From Adiantum capillus-veneris (lineage: Eukaryota; Streptophyta; Polypodiopsida; Polypodiales; Pteridaceae): a DNA stretch of 64,000 bases. The position numbers were made by a program, and so were the translations under genes. The stretch lies in assembly GCA_014529385.2 (NCBI GenBank), contig CM043946.1, positions 22,896,077-22,960,076 on the forward strand. The letters are read 5' to 3'. A model generated the notes under the pieces. That model saw only the letters and a program-made list of their open reading frames with translations, was not told the origin of the DNA and made no database searches. This document shows, in pieces, positions 44,524-54,443 of this stretch (position 1 is the first letter of the stretch; every line of letters starts with the position of its first letter).

Positions 44524-46950
44524 ATGGCTGAAAATGTCTCGAAATGTATTATGGGCACCCTCCGTTCCGATCGAGGGGGGGAGTATATGTCTCATGAATT
44601 TAATGCATTTCTGGCTAGTCGTGGGATAGAACATCAATGTACAGTGCCTTATACACCTCAGCAAAATGGTGTTGTTGAGAGGAAAAACAGGTCACTGACG
44701 AAAATGGCACGATGTATGGTCAAAAGTCAAGCTTTGCCGCATTCTTTTTGGCTTGAGGCCATTATGTGTGCCACTTATGTACTTAACAGGTGTCCTACGA
44801 AAGCTTTGCAGTCTATTACTCCATATCAAGCATGGCATGATAGAAAACCTTCTATTGAGCACATGCGTGTTTTTGGTTGTTTGGCATATGCTTTGGTGCC
44901 ACAAGTGCAGCGCAGAAAATTGGATGATAAGGCTGTCAAATGTATTTTTGTTGGTTATAGTGCTGAAAGCAAAGGTTACAGGTTGTATCATCCGCAAACA
45001 AAACGTATTCTGGTTTCTCGGGATGTAGTGTTTGTGGAAGATTCTGTTCAGCCCTTGCTGTCATGTACTAGAGACAGTGATGTAAGCTCACAGGACATTT
45101 ATGACACTTTGTTGCCTCTTTTCAATGGTAGAAATATGAATGTAAGTTCCAATGAGGCAAATGTACAGCCTATGGGGGTTTCTGAAAATGTTTTAGAACA
45201 GCCTATTACTGATGCAGATGTACATGACGTACTTGATGAGGAAAGGGATGAAAATGAGCAGGCTAGAGGTATGCCAAAATGGCTGGTGCACACTTTGCGT
45301 GACAGTAAATTGGATTCACCTTTGTCTAGTCGTACTCGTTCAGGCTCTCGCCATGCATCTTATGCATCAGATTGTTATGCTTTGGCTGTGTCTAGCTTAG
45401 ATGATGTTGAGGAGCCTCTGACTTTTGATGAAGCACAAAATTCAGAAAATTGGATGGCTGCCATGCAATCAGAATATGATGCACTTATAGAAAATGACAC
45501 ATGGACTTTATGTGATTTGCCTCCTGGAAAAAAGGCCATTGGTACGAAGTGGGTTTACAAGTTGAAACGCAAGCCGGATGGTGAGATCGATGGCCATAAG
45601 GCTCGACTTGTTGCAAAGGGTTATGCACAGCAAAAAGGCATAGATTATGAAGAGATGTTTGCTCCCACTTGTCGTATGACTATTGTGCGTTTTCTATGTG
45701 CATTGGCAGCTCATTTTGGTTGGGATGTACATCAATCAGACATTGTTAGTGCTTTCTTGAATGGTGACATATTTGAGGAAGTTTATGTAACGCAGCGTCG
45801 CGGTTTTGTCATAAAAGGACAAGAGGACAAAGTGTGCAAATGTAACAAGGCTTTGTATGGGTTGAAGCAATCTCCTCGTGCTTGGTATGAGAAAGCTGAC
45901 ACTCATTTGGTCAAACAAGGCTTTCGTAATAGTCCAACAGAAAGAACATTGTATGTAAAGCGTGAGGGTGATGTACTTCTCATTGTGGTTCTTTATGTTG
46001 ATGATTTGCTGATCACTGGACCAAATGAGAGACATATTGCTGAATTTAAGGCTGATTTGAATGCTACTTTCAAAATGAAAGATTTGGGGCTGTTGCATCA
46101 TTATTTGGGCATACAGTTTAAGCAGTGTGATGGTGGTATTGCCTTGTGTCAGAAATGTTACATAGAGACATTGCTATGTAAGTTTGGACTTGAGGATTGC
46201 AAACCTATTGCCACTCCCATGGAAACAGGTTTGAAGTTGAGTCTACATGATGCTAGCGATCCTGCTGATGTCACTCTTTACCAAACTGCTGTTGGCTGCC
46301 TCATTTATGTATGCAACACAAGGCCGGATATTCAGTTTGCAGTCTCACAGGTCAGCAGATTTATGCATAGCCCAGGGTCTAAGCATTGGCAGGTTGTCAA
46401 GAGGATTTTCCGCTACCTTAGTGGCACTTTACATCTTGGCTTGTTTTCTCCCAAGGGGGGATCATTGCCACCAGACTTACATGCTTTTTCGGACTCAGAT
46501 TGGGCTAGTTGTTTTGACACGAGAGTGTCCATAAGTGGTTTTTGTTTCATGCTTGGCAGTTCATGTATATCATGGTTGAGCAAGAAGCAACCTACTGTGG
46601 CCACTTCGAGTTGCGAGGCTGAGTACAGGGCAATCTTCACAGCTACGGTTGAGTGTGTATGGCTCAGACGCCTTATGGCTGATTTGGGTGTTGGACAGGA
46701 AACTGCCAACACTATCTACACTAACAGTCAGAGCGCATTGGCAGTTGCGAGGAACCCAGTTTTTCATGCTCGCACAAAGCACATTGAGGTGCATTACCAC
46801 TATGTCAGGGAGAGGCTCTCAGCAGGAGAGATCATCTTGGCTTATGTGCCAACACAGGACAACCTTGCAGATCTTTTCACAAAGGCATTGTCTCATGAGA
46901 AGCTTGAAGCTTTCCGCAAAGCTTTGGGCTTACTCCCCTTTGTGGACTGA
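44524..46950 (+). CDS. copia pol: integrase end, reverse transcriptase, RNase H (808 aa)
   Basis: One long open frame. Residues ~10-60: integrase core end, LRSDRGGEYMSHEF and TPQQNGVVERKNR (second Asp and Glu of DDE). Residues ~320-560: reverse transcriptase with GTKWVYKLKRKPDGEIDGHK, VHQSDIVSAFLNG, LYGLKQSPRAWYEK and VVLYVDDLLITG (YVDD intact). Residues ~650-790: RNase H with AFSDSDWASCFDTR, SSCEAEYRAI and IYTNSQSAL, where Asn (46723-46725) replaces the usual Asp. The end DNLADLFTKALSHEKLE is standard. The ATG at 44524 is only the first Met after the deletion, so this is a C-terminal piece, not a complete polyprotein. Confidence 0.92.
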   Translation: MAENVSKCIMGTLRSDRGGEYMSHEFNAFLASRGIEHQCTVPYTPQQNGVVERKNRSLTKMARCMVKSQALPHSFWLEAIMCATYVLNRCPTKALQSITPYQAWHDRKPSIEHMRVFGCLAYALVPQVQRRKLDDKAVKCIFVGYSAESKGYRLYHPQTKRILVSRDVVFVEDSVQPLLSCTRDSDVSSQDIYDTLLPLFNGRNMNVSSNEANVQPMGVSENVLEQPITDADVHDVLDEERDENEQARGMPKWLVHTLRDSKLDSPLSSRTRSGSRHASYASDCYALAVSSLDDVEEPLTFDEAQNSENWMAAMQSEYDALIENDTWTLCDLPPGKKAIGTKWVYKLKRKPDGEIDGHKARLVAKGYAQQKGIDYEEMFAPTCRMTIVRFLCALAAHFGWDVHQSDIVSAFLNGDIFEEVYVTQRRGFVIKGQEDKVCKCNKALYGLKQSPRAWYEKADTHLVKQGFRNSPTERTLYVKREGDVLLIVVLYVDDLLITGPNERHIAEFKADLNATFKMKDLGLLHHYLGIQFKQCDGGIALCQKCYIETLLCKFGLEDCKPIATPMETGLKLSLHDASDPADVTLYQTAVGCLIYVCNTRPDIQFAVSQVSRFMHSPGSKHWQVVKRIFRYLSGTLHLGLFSPKGGSLPPDLHAFSDSDWASCFDTRVSISGFCFMLGSSCISWLSKKQPTVATSSCEAEYRAIFTATVECVWLRRLMADLGVGQETANTIYTNSQSALAVARNPVFHARTKHIEVHYHYVRERLSAGEIILAYVPTQDNLADLFTKALSHEKLEAFRKALGLLPFVD

Positions 46951-47025
46951 TCATGTCCTCAGGGCATGGCACTTCCCTTTACTCATGTGCCAGCTCTCGT
47001 TCACCGCATCACTCCAGGGGGGATT

Positions 47026-47252
47026 TGTTACCATATACATGTGGTAGTGATGTGTGTGAACACACTAGGACCGCCGGGGCATTTTTTCCCTCTTTAGGAA
47101 GTTTTTTCCCCCGAGCATTGTATATACGCCCATCACTCTAGGGCTATCTATCTTTCCATTGCACACCAAGTAATACACTCTCTATTGTGTGCCTTGAGCT
47201 TCCTTCGTCTTCTCCAAGCTGTGTGTGTTTTTCTGCAACCCTAATTCCAACA
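47026..47252 (+). repeat. copia 3' LTR
   Basis: TGTTACC...CCAACA, directly after the purine tract; followed by the AGAAC duplication. Confidence 0.95.
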
Positions 47253-47257
47253 AGAAC

Positions 47258-47408
47258 TTGTAGACAATACAGAAATTAACAACTTGCAGAAAAATAACTC
47301 ATTCCTCTTCCGCTTCCTCTTCTTTCCTACTACAAACAACTCATAGAAGAAGCACAAAGTGCCTCTTGGGCTTGACGCAGGGCGATTCCCCGACAATGGC
47401 GCCAAAAA
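47258..47408 (-). other. gypsy A leader, right part, with primer site
   Basis: Minus-strand sequence after the LTR reads TTTTTGGCGCCATTGTCGGG, the tRNA-Asp-type primer site (47390-47408). Confidence 0.8.
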
Positions 47409-47993
47409 TGTGCGCTCCTTGCCGCACTGTCGAAGCAAGGGACTTGCCTAACACTGTGTCCGAGCCACAGACGGCTCCAAGCACACAACTAGCTTAACTA
47501 GTAAGCTCAAAAGAGGGCAATGGTGTGTCACTCACCGCTCTATGCTCTTGCCGTGGAGGATTCTTCGCCGCGAAGAAGAAGGAGACGCCGCTACGTCGCG
47601 CTCAACCGCTTCACCGCCGTCATGCCGCCACAATGCTCGATCACACACACACACTCTCTCTCAAGTACACACACACACACACACTAGTACACAAGGAGAT
47701 GGAGCAAGAGTACTCTTCTTGCATTGCACAAATGAGAGAATGAGTGAATTTTAGGTTTAGTTGGCTTTTATATGAGCTCACCCCATTCACACTTGGGCGC
47801 CCATGCTTAGCCAACTAATCCCTTGAATGTCCCAGTTAGAGTGCGCCTCTCATCGACGATCACTCTTACCCTTTTCCTACTGGACCGACAAGCCCAGTAC
47901 CTGACTCTACCAAATAAATAATACAATGTCCACCATAGGTTACAACATCGGTCTCGTAGGTGATAGGGTGTCCGTGAGCCGTGAGGGTTAACA
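47409..47993 (-). repeat. gypsy A 5' LTR
   Basis: 585 bp; minus-strand ends TGTTAACCCTCACGGCTCAC and ...GCGCACA. It carries (CA)n tracts near 47643-47684. Confidence 0.9.
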
Positions 47994-48427
47994 AGTAAAG
48001 TCAACAAAAGACAAGGCATGTGAGGAAAGAATCTAGGTGAGCGAGAGAGAAACAAATTCAACAAAGATAATAAAAAGAGTGTGAAAGAACAAAAAAACAA
48101 AATTTGATTTGCATGGGCGTCCGAATTTAAAAGGCCTTATTTTTTTATTTTATTTTTTTTTAAGAGCTTTTTTTTAAAAGATTTTTTTTCTTTCTTTCTT
48201 TGCTTCTCACACATATTCCACATGCATCACACGCCCCACATACTCGATGCTCGCGCGCATGTACACACGATTAGACACATTTAGAGCAGATATGTTCGAG
48301 AGTTAGGTTTTGCCAGATTTGAGTCCGATTGTATGCATAAACCTCGATATAGTGCAGATTTTGATTTTAGTCTACATTCGACGAGTTCACGAGGTTTAGA
48401 GGCCTATCGCACGCCGAGAGCACATAT
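47994..48427 (+). other. non-coding stretch before element D ORF
   Basis: Low-complexity T-rich sequence (48140-48210) then sequence rich in CACA and ACACGATTAGACACA. I see no LTR or primer site for element D here. Confidence 0.4.
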
Positions 48428-50735
48428 ATGATGTCCATGACCACTTCGTGCTCTGAGTACACATTGCTCACACTTGTAGGCGAGCACAGAGGCCGACCCT
48501 TTTACACGGACACATATGGACATTTCTTTGTCCAGTGCCGCGCCTCCTTTGGCCCCACACAGACCCTCCAGGTGGTGCGAGTCCTTCCCGACGACACGTG
48601 GAATGGCACATTTAGAGATGACTATCGCGCTACGTATGTGGTCGACCATTTGATTAGGCTAGAGGAGATAGAGCTAGTACACGCAGATGATTGCCTTGAG
48701 GCCTTCGACCATCCTGTGCAGGTTACATTACAGCGGGTAGGTCCTCGAGTGATCTATATAGATAGTGCTCATCGCATATATCGATTAGAGTGTCGCACTT
48801 CTAGTAGATGTCTATCCACAGATGTTGTGACACTAGTTGGCGAGCCTAAAGACAGATGCTACATGAGCACCATAGGCACTGAGCTTTACTTTTTGACTTG
48901 TGGATTCCGTACGATCCTCGACCGACCCAGCGCCCTACTTCGAGTAGGAGTGCCTTACCTCCTTTAGACACAATGCCACCACCCACATCACTCAGGAAAC
49001 CACCTCCAGGATTCTCCTCACCTAGACTTGATTTGCCGCCAAACGTTTCGAGCTATCACGAGTCTAGAGCGATGTACACGGCGAGTGCTAGCACTTTGCG
49101 TACCACTAAGAGTGAGCCACAGATAGAGACCAAGAGCCTTCGAGACACGTACTTTAGAGAGTCTCAACCTCGACACCTTGCACCATCTAGAGACCCATGC
49201 CAGCCTTTGATGACACAGATTAGAGAGTATACAAGAGAGTCTATGAGTACCACATCACCCCAGTTGAGAGCACCAGAGGTAGGGCCCCGTAGATCACCCG
49301 TTGTAGATATGAGTGCCCCTAGACCATTGACCCCCACCCTTCAGACACTGTCCGAGACTAGAGAGGCTAGGGATGAGAGATATAGACGGTCAGATCTTTC
49401 ATATAGTAGGCCGATCTCCACGAGGGGTTGCATATTATGTTGACACTTATGATCACCCCTTTGTGAGGCTAGCCACCCCGCAGCGCATGATGTCTACACC
49501 TAGGCAGATTGTGAGAGCCTACCCACAGGCCGATAGAGCAATTTTTATTGATGAGCTCGGGGAGCAGTATCTCTTGATTGAGACCCTTGATTTTGATGAC
49601 ATTGAGTGAGCACACCTAGATGACAGCCTAGACACAGACACATCCTAGCCTAGTGGAGCTTCAGAGAGTTGAGCAGACTGTGACCTATCTAGATGAGCTT
49701 GGTCGTAGGTACAGACACTTGACGAGTGGTGGATCCAGAGATCCTTCAGCCCGCCTTCTTGGATATTTGATAGGAGATCCACGTGAGCGAGTTTATAGGG
49801 ATGTCGATCATGCAGTATATGTTTTGACTATAGGTCTACCCTACTCCCCGCGACTTAGACATGATGATTTATGTTTACCCACGACGACCATGCTAGCTCC
49901 ACAGCTACCGAGAGCTCCGAGTCCTCGAGAGACACCACTAGAGAGCTCACCTCCTAGGCTTCTTTTGTCACGTCGTATTCTACCACCTTGGCAGATGCCA
50001 TATGAGGATGATAGTGTGCCACGAGAGATAGCTCCAGCACCTAGCCTGCCACCACAGGTAGAGCCCTTGAGACTAGAACCCTGTCAGAGTATTATTAGGG
50101 AGCCTACACCACCTACCACACTTATCCATGAGACTTACAGCACACAACGAGAGATCTCACAGAGTCATAGAGTGAGTGACTCTGATGGCTTTGTTATAGA
50201 TGAGACCACTCCACAAATTCTAGTTGCCCTTGAGCATCCTTGTTTAGATCTGCCAACCTCATAGAGGCCCTTAGAGATAGATGTCGAGCTAGAGTCATCT
50301 ACGAGAGTAGATCCCCCTATGAGAGAAGATGCAAAGCCGACATCATCGCTATCCCACTCTTTTAGCTTGCATAGCACGATCATAGCCAGTGAGTCACAGA
50401 GAGAGCAGCCACCACATATAGATGTTGCCCTAGTGCCATCTACGAGTGTCGATTCACGATCAGATCACCCGATTGAGCGGAGATTAGCCACGAGCCGTAC
50501 TTTTCTAGATCAGGTTCCTAGAGACCACATTATTGACACCACAGAGATAGAGGTTACACCACAGATACATGGACGTACATGGACTAGAGTGACCTCTACT
50601 GACACCCTATGTAGGGATATGATAGAGCCTGCTAGACTTGTTTGGAGACCACGTACACAGGCATCTCAGCCATGTGTAGAGCCTTCTCTAGGTAGAGGCT
50701 CTGCGACTATGAGTAGTGCCACTGAGGAGCGACCC
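48428..50735 (+). pseudogene. element D protein, part 1, with duplicated ~145-residue module
   Basis: A largely open plus-strand region interrupted by two or three frameshifts and a few stops. Module 1 (about 48465-48925) and module 2 (about 49395-49850) align along their length: FYTDTYGHFFVQ with YYVDTYDHPFVRL; VIYIDSAHRIYRLE with VTYLDELGRRYRHL; LVGEPKDRCYMSTIGTELYF with LIGDPRERVYRDVDHAVYVL; LPYSPR-type ends in both. Each module holds four Y-x-D-x-x-G-x-x-Y-type strands. Pro/Ser/Thr-rich linkers follow. No known domain is recognised, and there is no RT, integrase or zinc knuckle. Frame shifts lie near 48900 and 49400. The frame is cut at 50735 by element C. Confidence 0.6.
50731..50735 (+). 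repeat. target duplication of element C, left copy
   Basis: GACCC here against GACAC at 59717-59721; one mismatch, so probably one later substitution. Confidence 0.75.
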
Positions 50736-51330
50736 TGTTAACCCTCACGGCTCACGGACACCCTACCACCTACAACGGACGTTGTAACCTACGGCGGACA
50801 TTGTATTATTTATTTGGTAGAGTCAGATACCGGGCTTGTCGGTCCAATAGGAAAAGGGTAAGAGTGATCGCCGATGAGAGGCGCACTCTAACTGGAACAT
50901 TCAAGGGATTAGTTGGCTAAGCATGGGCGCCCAAGTGTGAATGGGGCGAGCTCATATAAAAGTCAAATAAACCTAAAATTCACTCATTCTCTCATTTGTG
51001 CAATAGAAGAGTGCTCTTGCTCCATCTCCATCTTCTTCTTCTTCATCTCCTTGTGTGTGTGTGTATGCGTGAGAGAGAGAGAGAGTGTGTGCGATCGAGC
51101 ATTGCGATGACGGCACGGCGGCGGCGAAGCGGTTGAGCGCGGCGAAGCGGCGGCTCCTTCTTCTTCACGGCGAGGAATTCTCCACGAAGCAAGCGTAGAG
51201 TGGTGAGTGACACACCATCGCCTTCTTTGAGCTTACTAGTTTAGGCTTGTTGTGTGCTTGGAGCCATTTGTGGCTCGCACACGGTGTATCGGCAAGTTCC
51301 TTGCATTGACACGTGCGACATACGCGCACA
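50736..51330 (+). repeat. gypsy C 5' LTR
   Basis: TGTTAACCCTCACGG...TACGCGCACA, 595 bp. Includes CTCATATAAAAGTC at about 50951-50964 as a likely TATA box, and (GT)n/(GA)n near 51053-51087. Confidence 0.93.
50954..50961 (+). promoter_or_regulatory. putative TATA box in gypsy LTR
   Basis: ATATAAAA in the U3 part of the LTR, conserved in the copies near 59339 and, on the minus strand, in gypsy A and B. Confidence 0.55.
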
Positions 51331-51334
51331 TTTT

Positions 51335-51352
51335 TGGCGCCGCTGTCGGGGA
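51335..51352 (+). promoter_or_regulatory. primer-binding site, tRNA-Asp type
   Basis: TGGCGCCGCTGTCGGGGA, four bases after the LTR. It is close to the TGGCGCCGTTGCCGGGGA site of plant Athila/Tat elements. Confidence 0.85.
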
Positions 51353-52162
51353 ATGCCGTGCATTAAGCTTGAGTAGCACTCTGTGCTTCTCCGTGGTGCA
51401 ATTTAAATTATAGGAAAGGTAGGGAAGGAGTGTGTGTGTGTGTGTGTGTTGAGAAGGGGGATTTGGTGTTATACTGTGTGTTTCTTTTGTTAATGGAGTT
51501 TTCAAAGGTACTGTGTTTATTCTCTGTGTATTAAGGTTGTTAGTTTTCTTTGTTAATGGAGATTTCAACGGTACTGTGCTTATTCTCTGTGTATTAAGGT
51601 AGGTAGTTTTCTGTGTACAGTAAGTAGGAAGTAGATTAGTGAGAGTTAATAGAGTGTGTTAGTGTGTAAGAGTAGGTGTATTAGTTAGAAGTAGGTAGAT
51701 AGAGTGTGTGTGTGCTCTCGCGCAGGCCGCGGCAACCTTATCCTCAATATAAAAAAGATAAAATAATAATAAAATTAAAAATTATTTAAAAATTATTTTT
51801 TAAAAAAATTTAAAGGTAGGACAGAGATCGGGAATATCTCCCAGACCCAAGCCCAAGCTCACGCTCAGGCCTAGGCCTCAGTCGCCTTTTAAAAAAACGA
51901 ATTTTAGCTTCACACGTAGCTAAAAATAATTTTTTTGAGGACCAACGGAACGTCAGATGCCTGAAAATTGTGTTGTAAAGCACACAGCGACCCTCTAAGT
52001 GATACGCTCATTTTGAGCTATCACACACTTTAATTTTAAAAAAAAATCAAACATTAAAAAACATTAAAAATGTAAAAAACATGAGTGAAGACGGACGCTT
52101 AAAAAAGGTAAGCGGTTAACCTTCGAGGTTATTCGCCGACGTTTGTAGGGTGCCAAAGGCAC
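51353..52162 (+). other. gypsy C leader
   Basis: Non-coding leader with direct repeats around TTTTCTTTGTTAATGGAG (51486 and 51546) and the palindrome AGGCCTAGGCCT at 51867-51878. Confidence 0.7.
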
Positions 52163-54375
52163 ATGCATCTGCGCTCTGGTCGTGTGCTAGAGACGGAGCA
52201 ACTAGAGCGAATTTCAACTTACGCGAGGTCTCAATATCCACCTACTTTAGGTTCTGGACCCTCGACGGGGACCCAAGGTAGTACAAACCAAGACCCAAAC
52301 ATAGCGGTTAGTGACTCTTCCTCTGACTACGACGTCATGGAGGGTTTTCCAATGCCTAATCCCAATAGCTCGAGCCAAGACATGCATGCCATGGGTCCTC
52401 GGTCCGGGCCGAGCGTGCTTAGCCGCCTAAAGGAAACCTTTAGTAGAGCCACTCGCTCCGAACATGGAGCTAATGATGTAAATGAGGGGGGTGGGGAAAT
52501 AAATTCTCCATTTGTGACCAATGTAGACCCTATGCCCTTAGAGAATGTGCATATGAATACTTCATTCACTGCACCTCCTGACTCTTCAGAGTTATTTCCC
52601 TCCGAGGTCATATTACCCGATGGTAGAAGCCTTGCCGAAGTGCAAGAGGTTGAGCGATATATCCTTGCAGCGAGGGAAAAGGAAGTCGAGAGCTTACGTA
52701 AGGTGAAGCAACGAAGAGAGTTAAAAGCGAAACCCCCTATGTCAATATCCTTGCTAAGAGAGCAATCAAGTGCTCCTGATTTAGCAACCGCTAAGGGCCA
52801 ACCCTAGAAAGCAACATTGCATCTAGCTCAAAGGACACCCCTAGCACCTCAATCCTAGATGGAGTGTTCTTAAATGAGAACTGGGAGTACGAATTACAAA
52901 CAGAGACTCTGACCGACCTATACACAAGTCACACCTATCACGTGGGTTGGTTAGATGTTCTACAATCCACAATGGGTGCTACTAGTGTGGAGGATCAACA
53001 ACAAAGAGTTTGTGAGGTCATCCATAGGGTCATTCAGTTAGAGAGACAGAACAAGGGGATCAACATGCCTTCAACGGGTCTCATGAGATTCTTGGATACA
53101 AGAAAGGCTAAACAACCGACCTTATCGCAAATGGAGACTCCCTCGGTAAGTCCGATGGATCCTCCATATGTTGTTTCGCCAGGGGTCTCAGTGCAATCTG
53201 AGCCCACAAGTGATAGCTTCACCTTTCCAAGTCTACCTCATCTTTCCGTTAATGACACCACGGCTACCATGCCTACCCCAATGATGAGCACGCCGAGAAA
53301 CATGCCATGGACCTCATTTGTTAGTAAAGCACCACTACATGGTAGCTAAATGCATGCAAACAGTACCTACAAGTGTGTACCAATCGTATGCACCTATGGG
53401 TCATCACATTCATGTAGTCCCTACCCCTCCCATTGTTTCAACTACCTATGCTCCACAACCACAATACACAAGTTCTTATTTCCATGGGACTATACAGGCT
53501 AGCATTAGCATGTCACATCCGATGTCTGCTATGCCTAGGGCCACCCATATGAACTATGGACCACCACATGGCACAACATCGCACCCAATGTGGAACCCAA
53601 GGGCTTCCTATGCACCAAGCCCAATGCCAATACCTACTCCACATGTAGTCTCTGGAGCTCCTTCACCCACGGTGCCTGCTCATTTAGGTGACTTGGCAAC
53701 ATTTGCTCAAGCTATTGGTCGATCTATTGCTGAGAATATGCGTTACGCGCCTGATAGAGAGCCTAGAAGTAAGGCAATACAAATAGCCAAGCTCACACAA
53801 AAATTTAGTGGCGCGGGGATGTGAGAAAGCATATCGAAGTGTTTGAACAAATATGCGATTCTCTAGGAGAACACAATGACCTCCATAAGAGCAATGCTTT
53901 AAGCCTAACCTTAAGTGGAAAGGCTGGGGATTGGTATAGAACCCTAAGGGTGGAAGAAAAAACGATTTACCCTACTCTTAGGAGACTATTCTTAAAAGAA
54001 TACATACGAGAGGGAGTACTTTGAGGTGTAGCCTCTAAGCTCCAGAAAGCCCAACGAGAGGAAGGAGAGTCGGTGAGAGAATTTATAAGTCTCTTGAATC
54101 ATTTGAATTCTCGTTGTAATCCAAATGAGCGCTTCAACAATAACCAATTGCTTGATAGATTCATTAGGGGATTACGACATGAGGATATCTACAATGGCCT
54201 AGCCATTAGAGGTATCACCACTTGGGAAGCAGTCACCACCAATGCGATCCAATTGGAGGATAATTTAATGATTCAAGGAGAAAGAGTGTCTTTTGAGACT
54301 AAATATATTAGCTCGCAAGCATCACGGCATCAATCAATGACCCTAAAGCCTATTGCTAAGGAGCCAAAGATATGA
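52163..54375 (+). pseudogene. gypsy C gag
   Basis: Starts MHLRSGRVLETEQLERISTY. The N-terminal half is charged and probably disordered (LLPDGRSLAEVQEVERYI-type block), followed by a Met/Pro/His-rich part (53350-53650). The retrotransposon gag core then comes at about 53690-54370: ALSLTLSGKAGDWYRTL, LRRLFLKEYIREGVL, VREFISLLNHLNSRC, LLDRFIRGLRHEDIY. One-base loss near 52806 (gypsy B keeps the longer C run), a frameshift near 53340, a TGA at 53822 and a TGA at 54022 break the frame. Confidence 0.85.
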
Positions 54376-54443
54376 CTTTAGCAGATCTCACCAAGGCTAT
54401 TTAAGAGAGTCTTAGAGACAATCGTGCTCCGCAAAACAATCAT

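Larger units (their letters stand above)
42439..47252 (+). mobile_element. complete copia retrotransposon with 5-bp target duplication
   Basis: 4,814 bp. Both LTRs are 227 bp and differ at about 3 positions (~98.7% identical), so it inserted recently. AGAAC flanks both ends (42434-42438 and 47253-47257). A primer site TGGTATCAGAGC lies at 42668 and a purine tract CCAGGGGGGATT lies just before the 3' LTR. The first bases of the 5' LTR are TC instead of TG. Coding defects (gag frameshift, stop, integrase deletion) make it non-autonomous. Confidence 0.96.
40757..47993 (-). mobile_element. gypsy A 5' half, split by the nested copia
   Basis: On the minus strand: LTR 47993 to 47409, primer site, leader (47408-47258 and 42433-41536, interrupted by the copia insertion), then gag N-terminal region 41535-40757 ending at the copia junction. 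The right flank is AGTAA; the other end is lost, so the target duplication cannot be checked. Confidence 0.85.

Noticed and set aside
38306-47998. A single insertion event explaining the 38-48 kb fusion
   Set aside because: Outer flanks ATGGT and AGTAA do not match as a target duplication.
48898-49443. A separate 181-aa gene within the element D region
   Set aside because: Its start overlaps the previous frame, and the PYDPR segment aligns with the end of module 2, so a frameshift within one protein explains it better.
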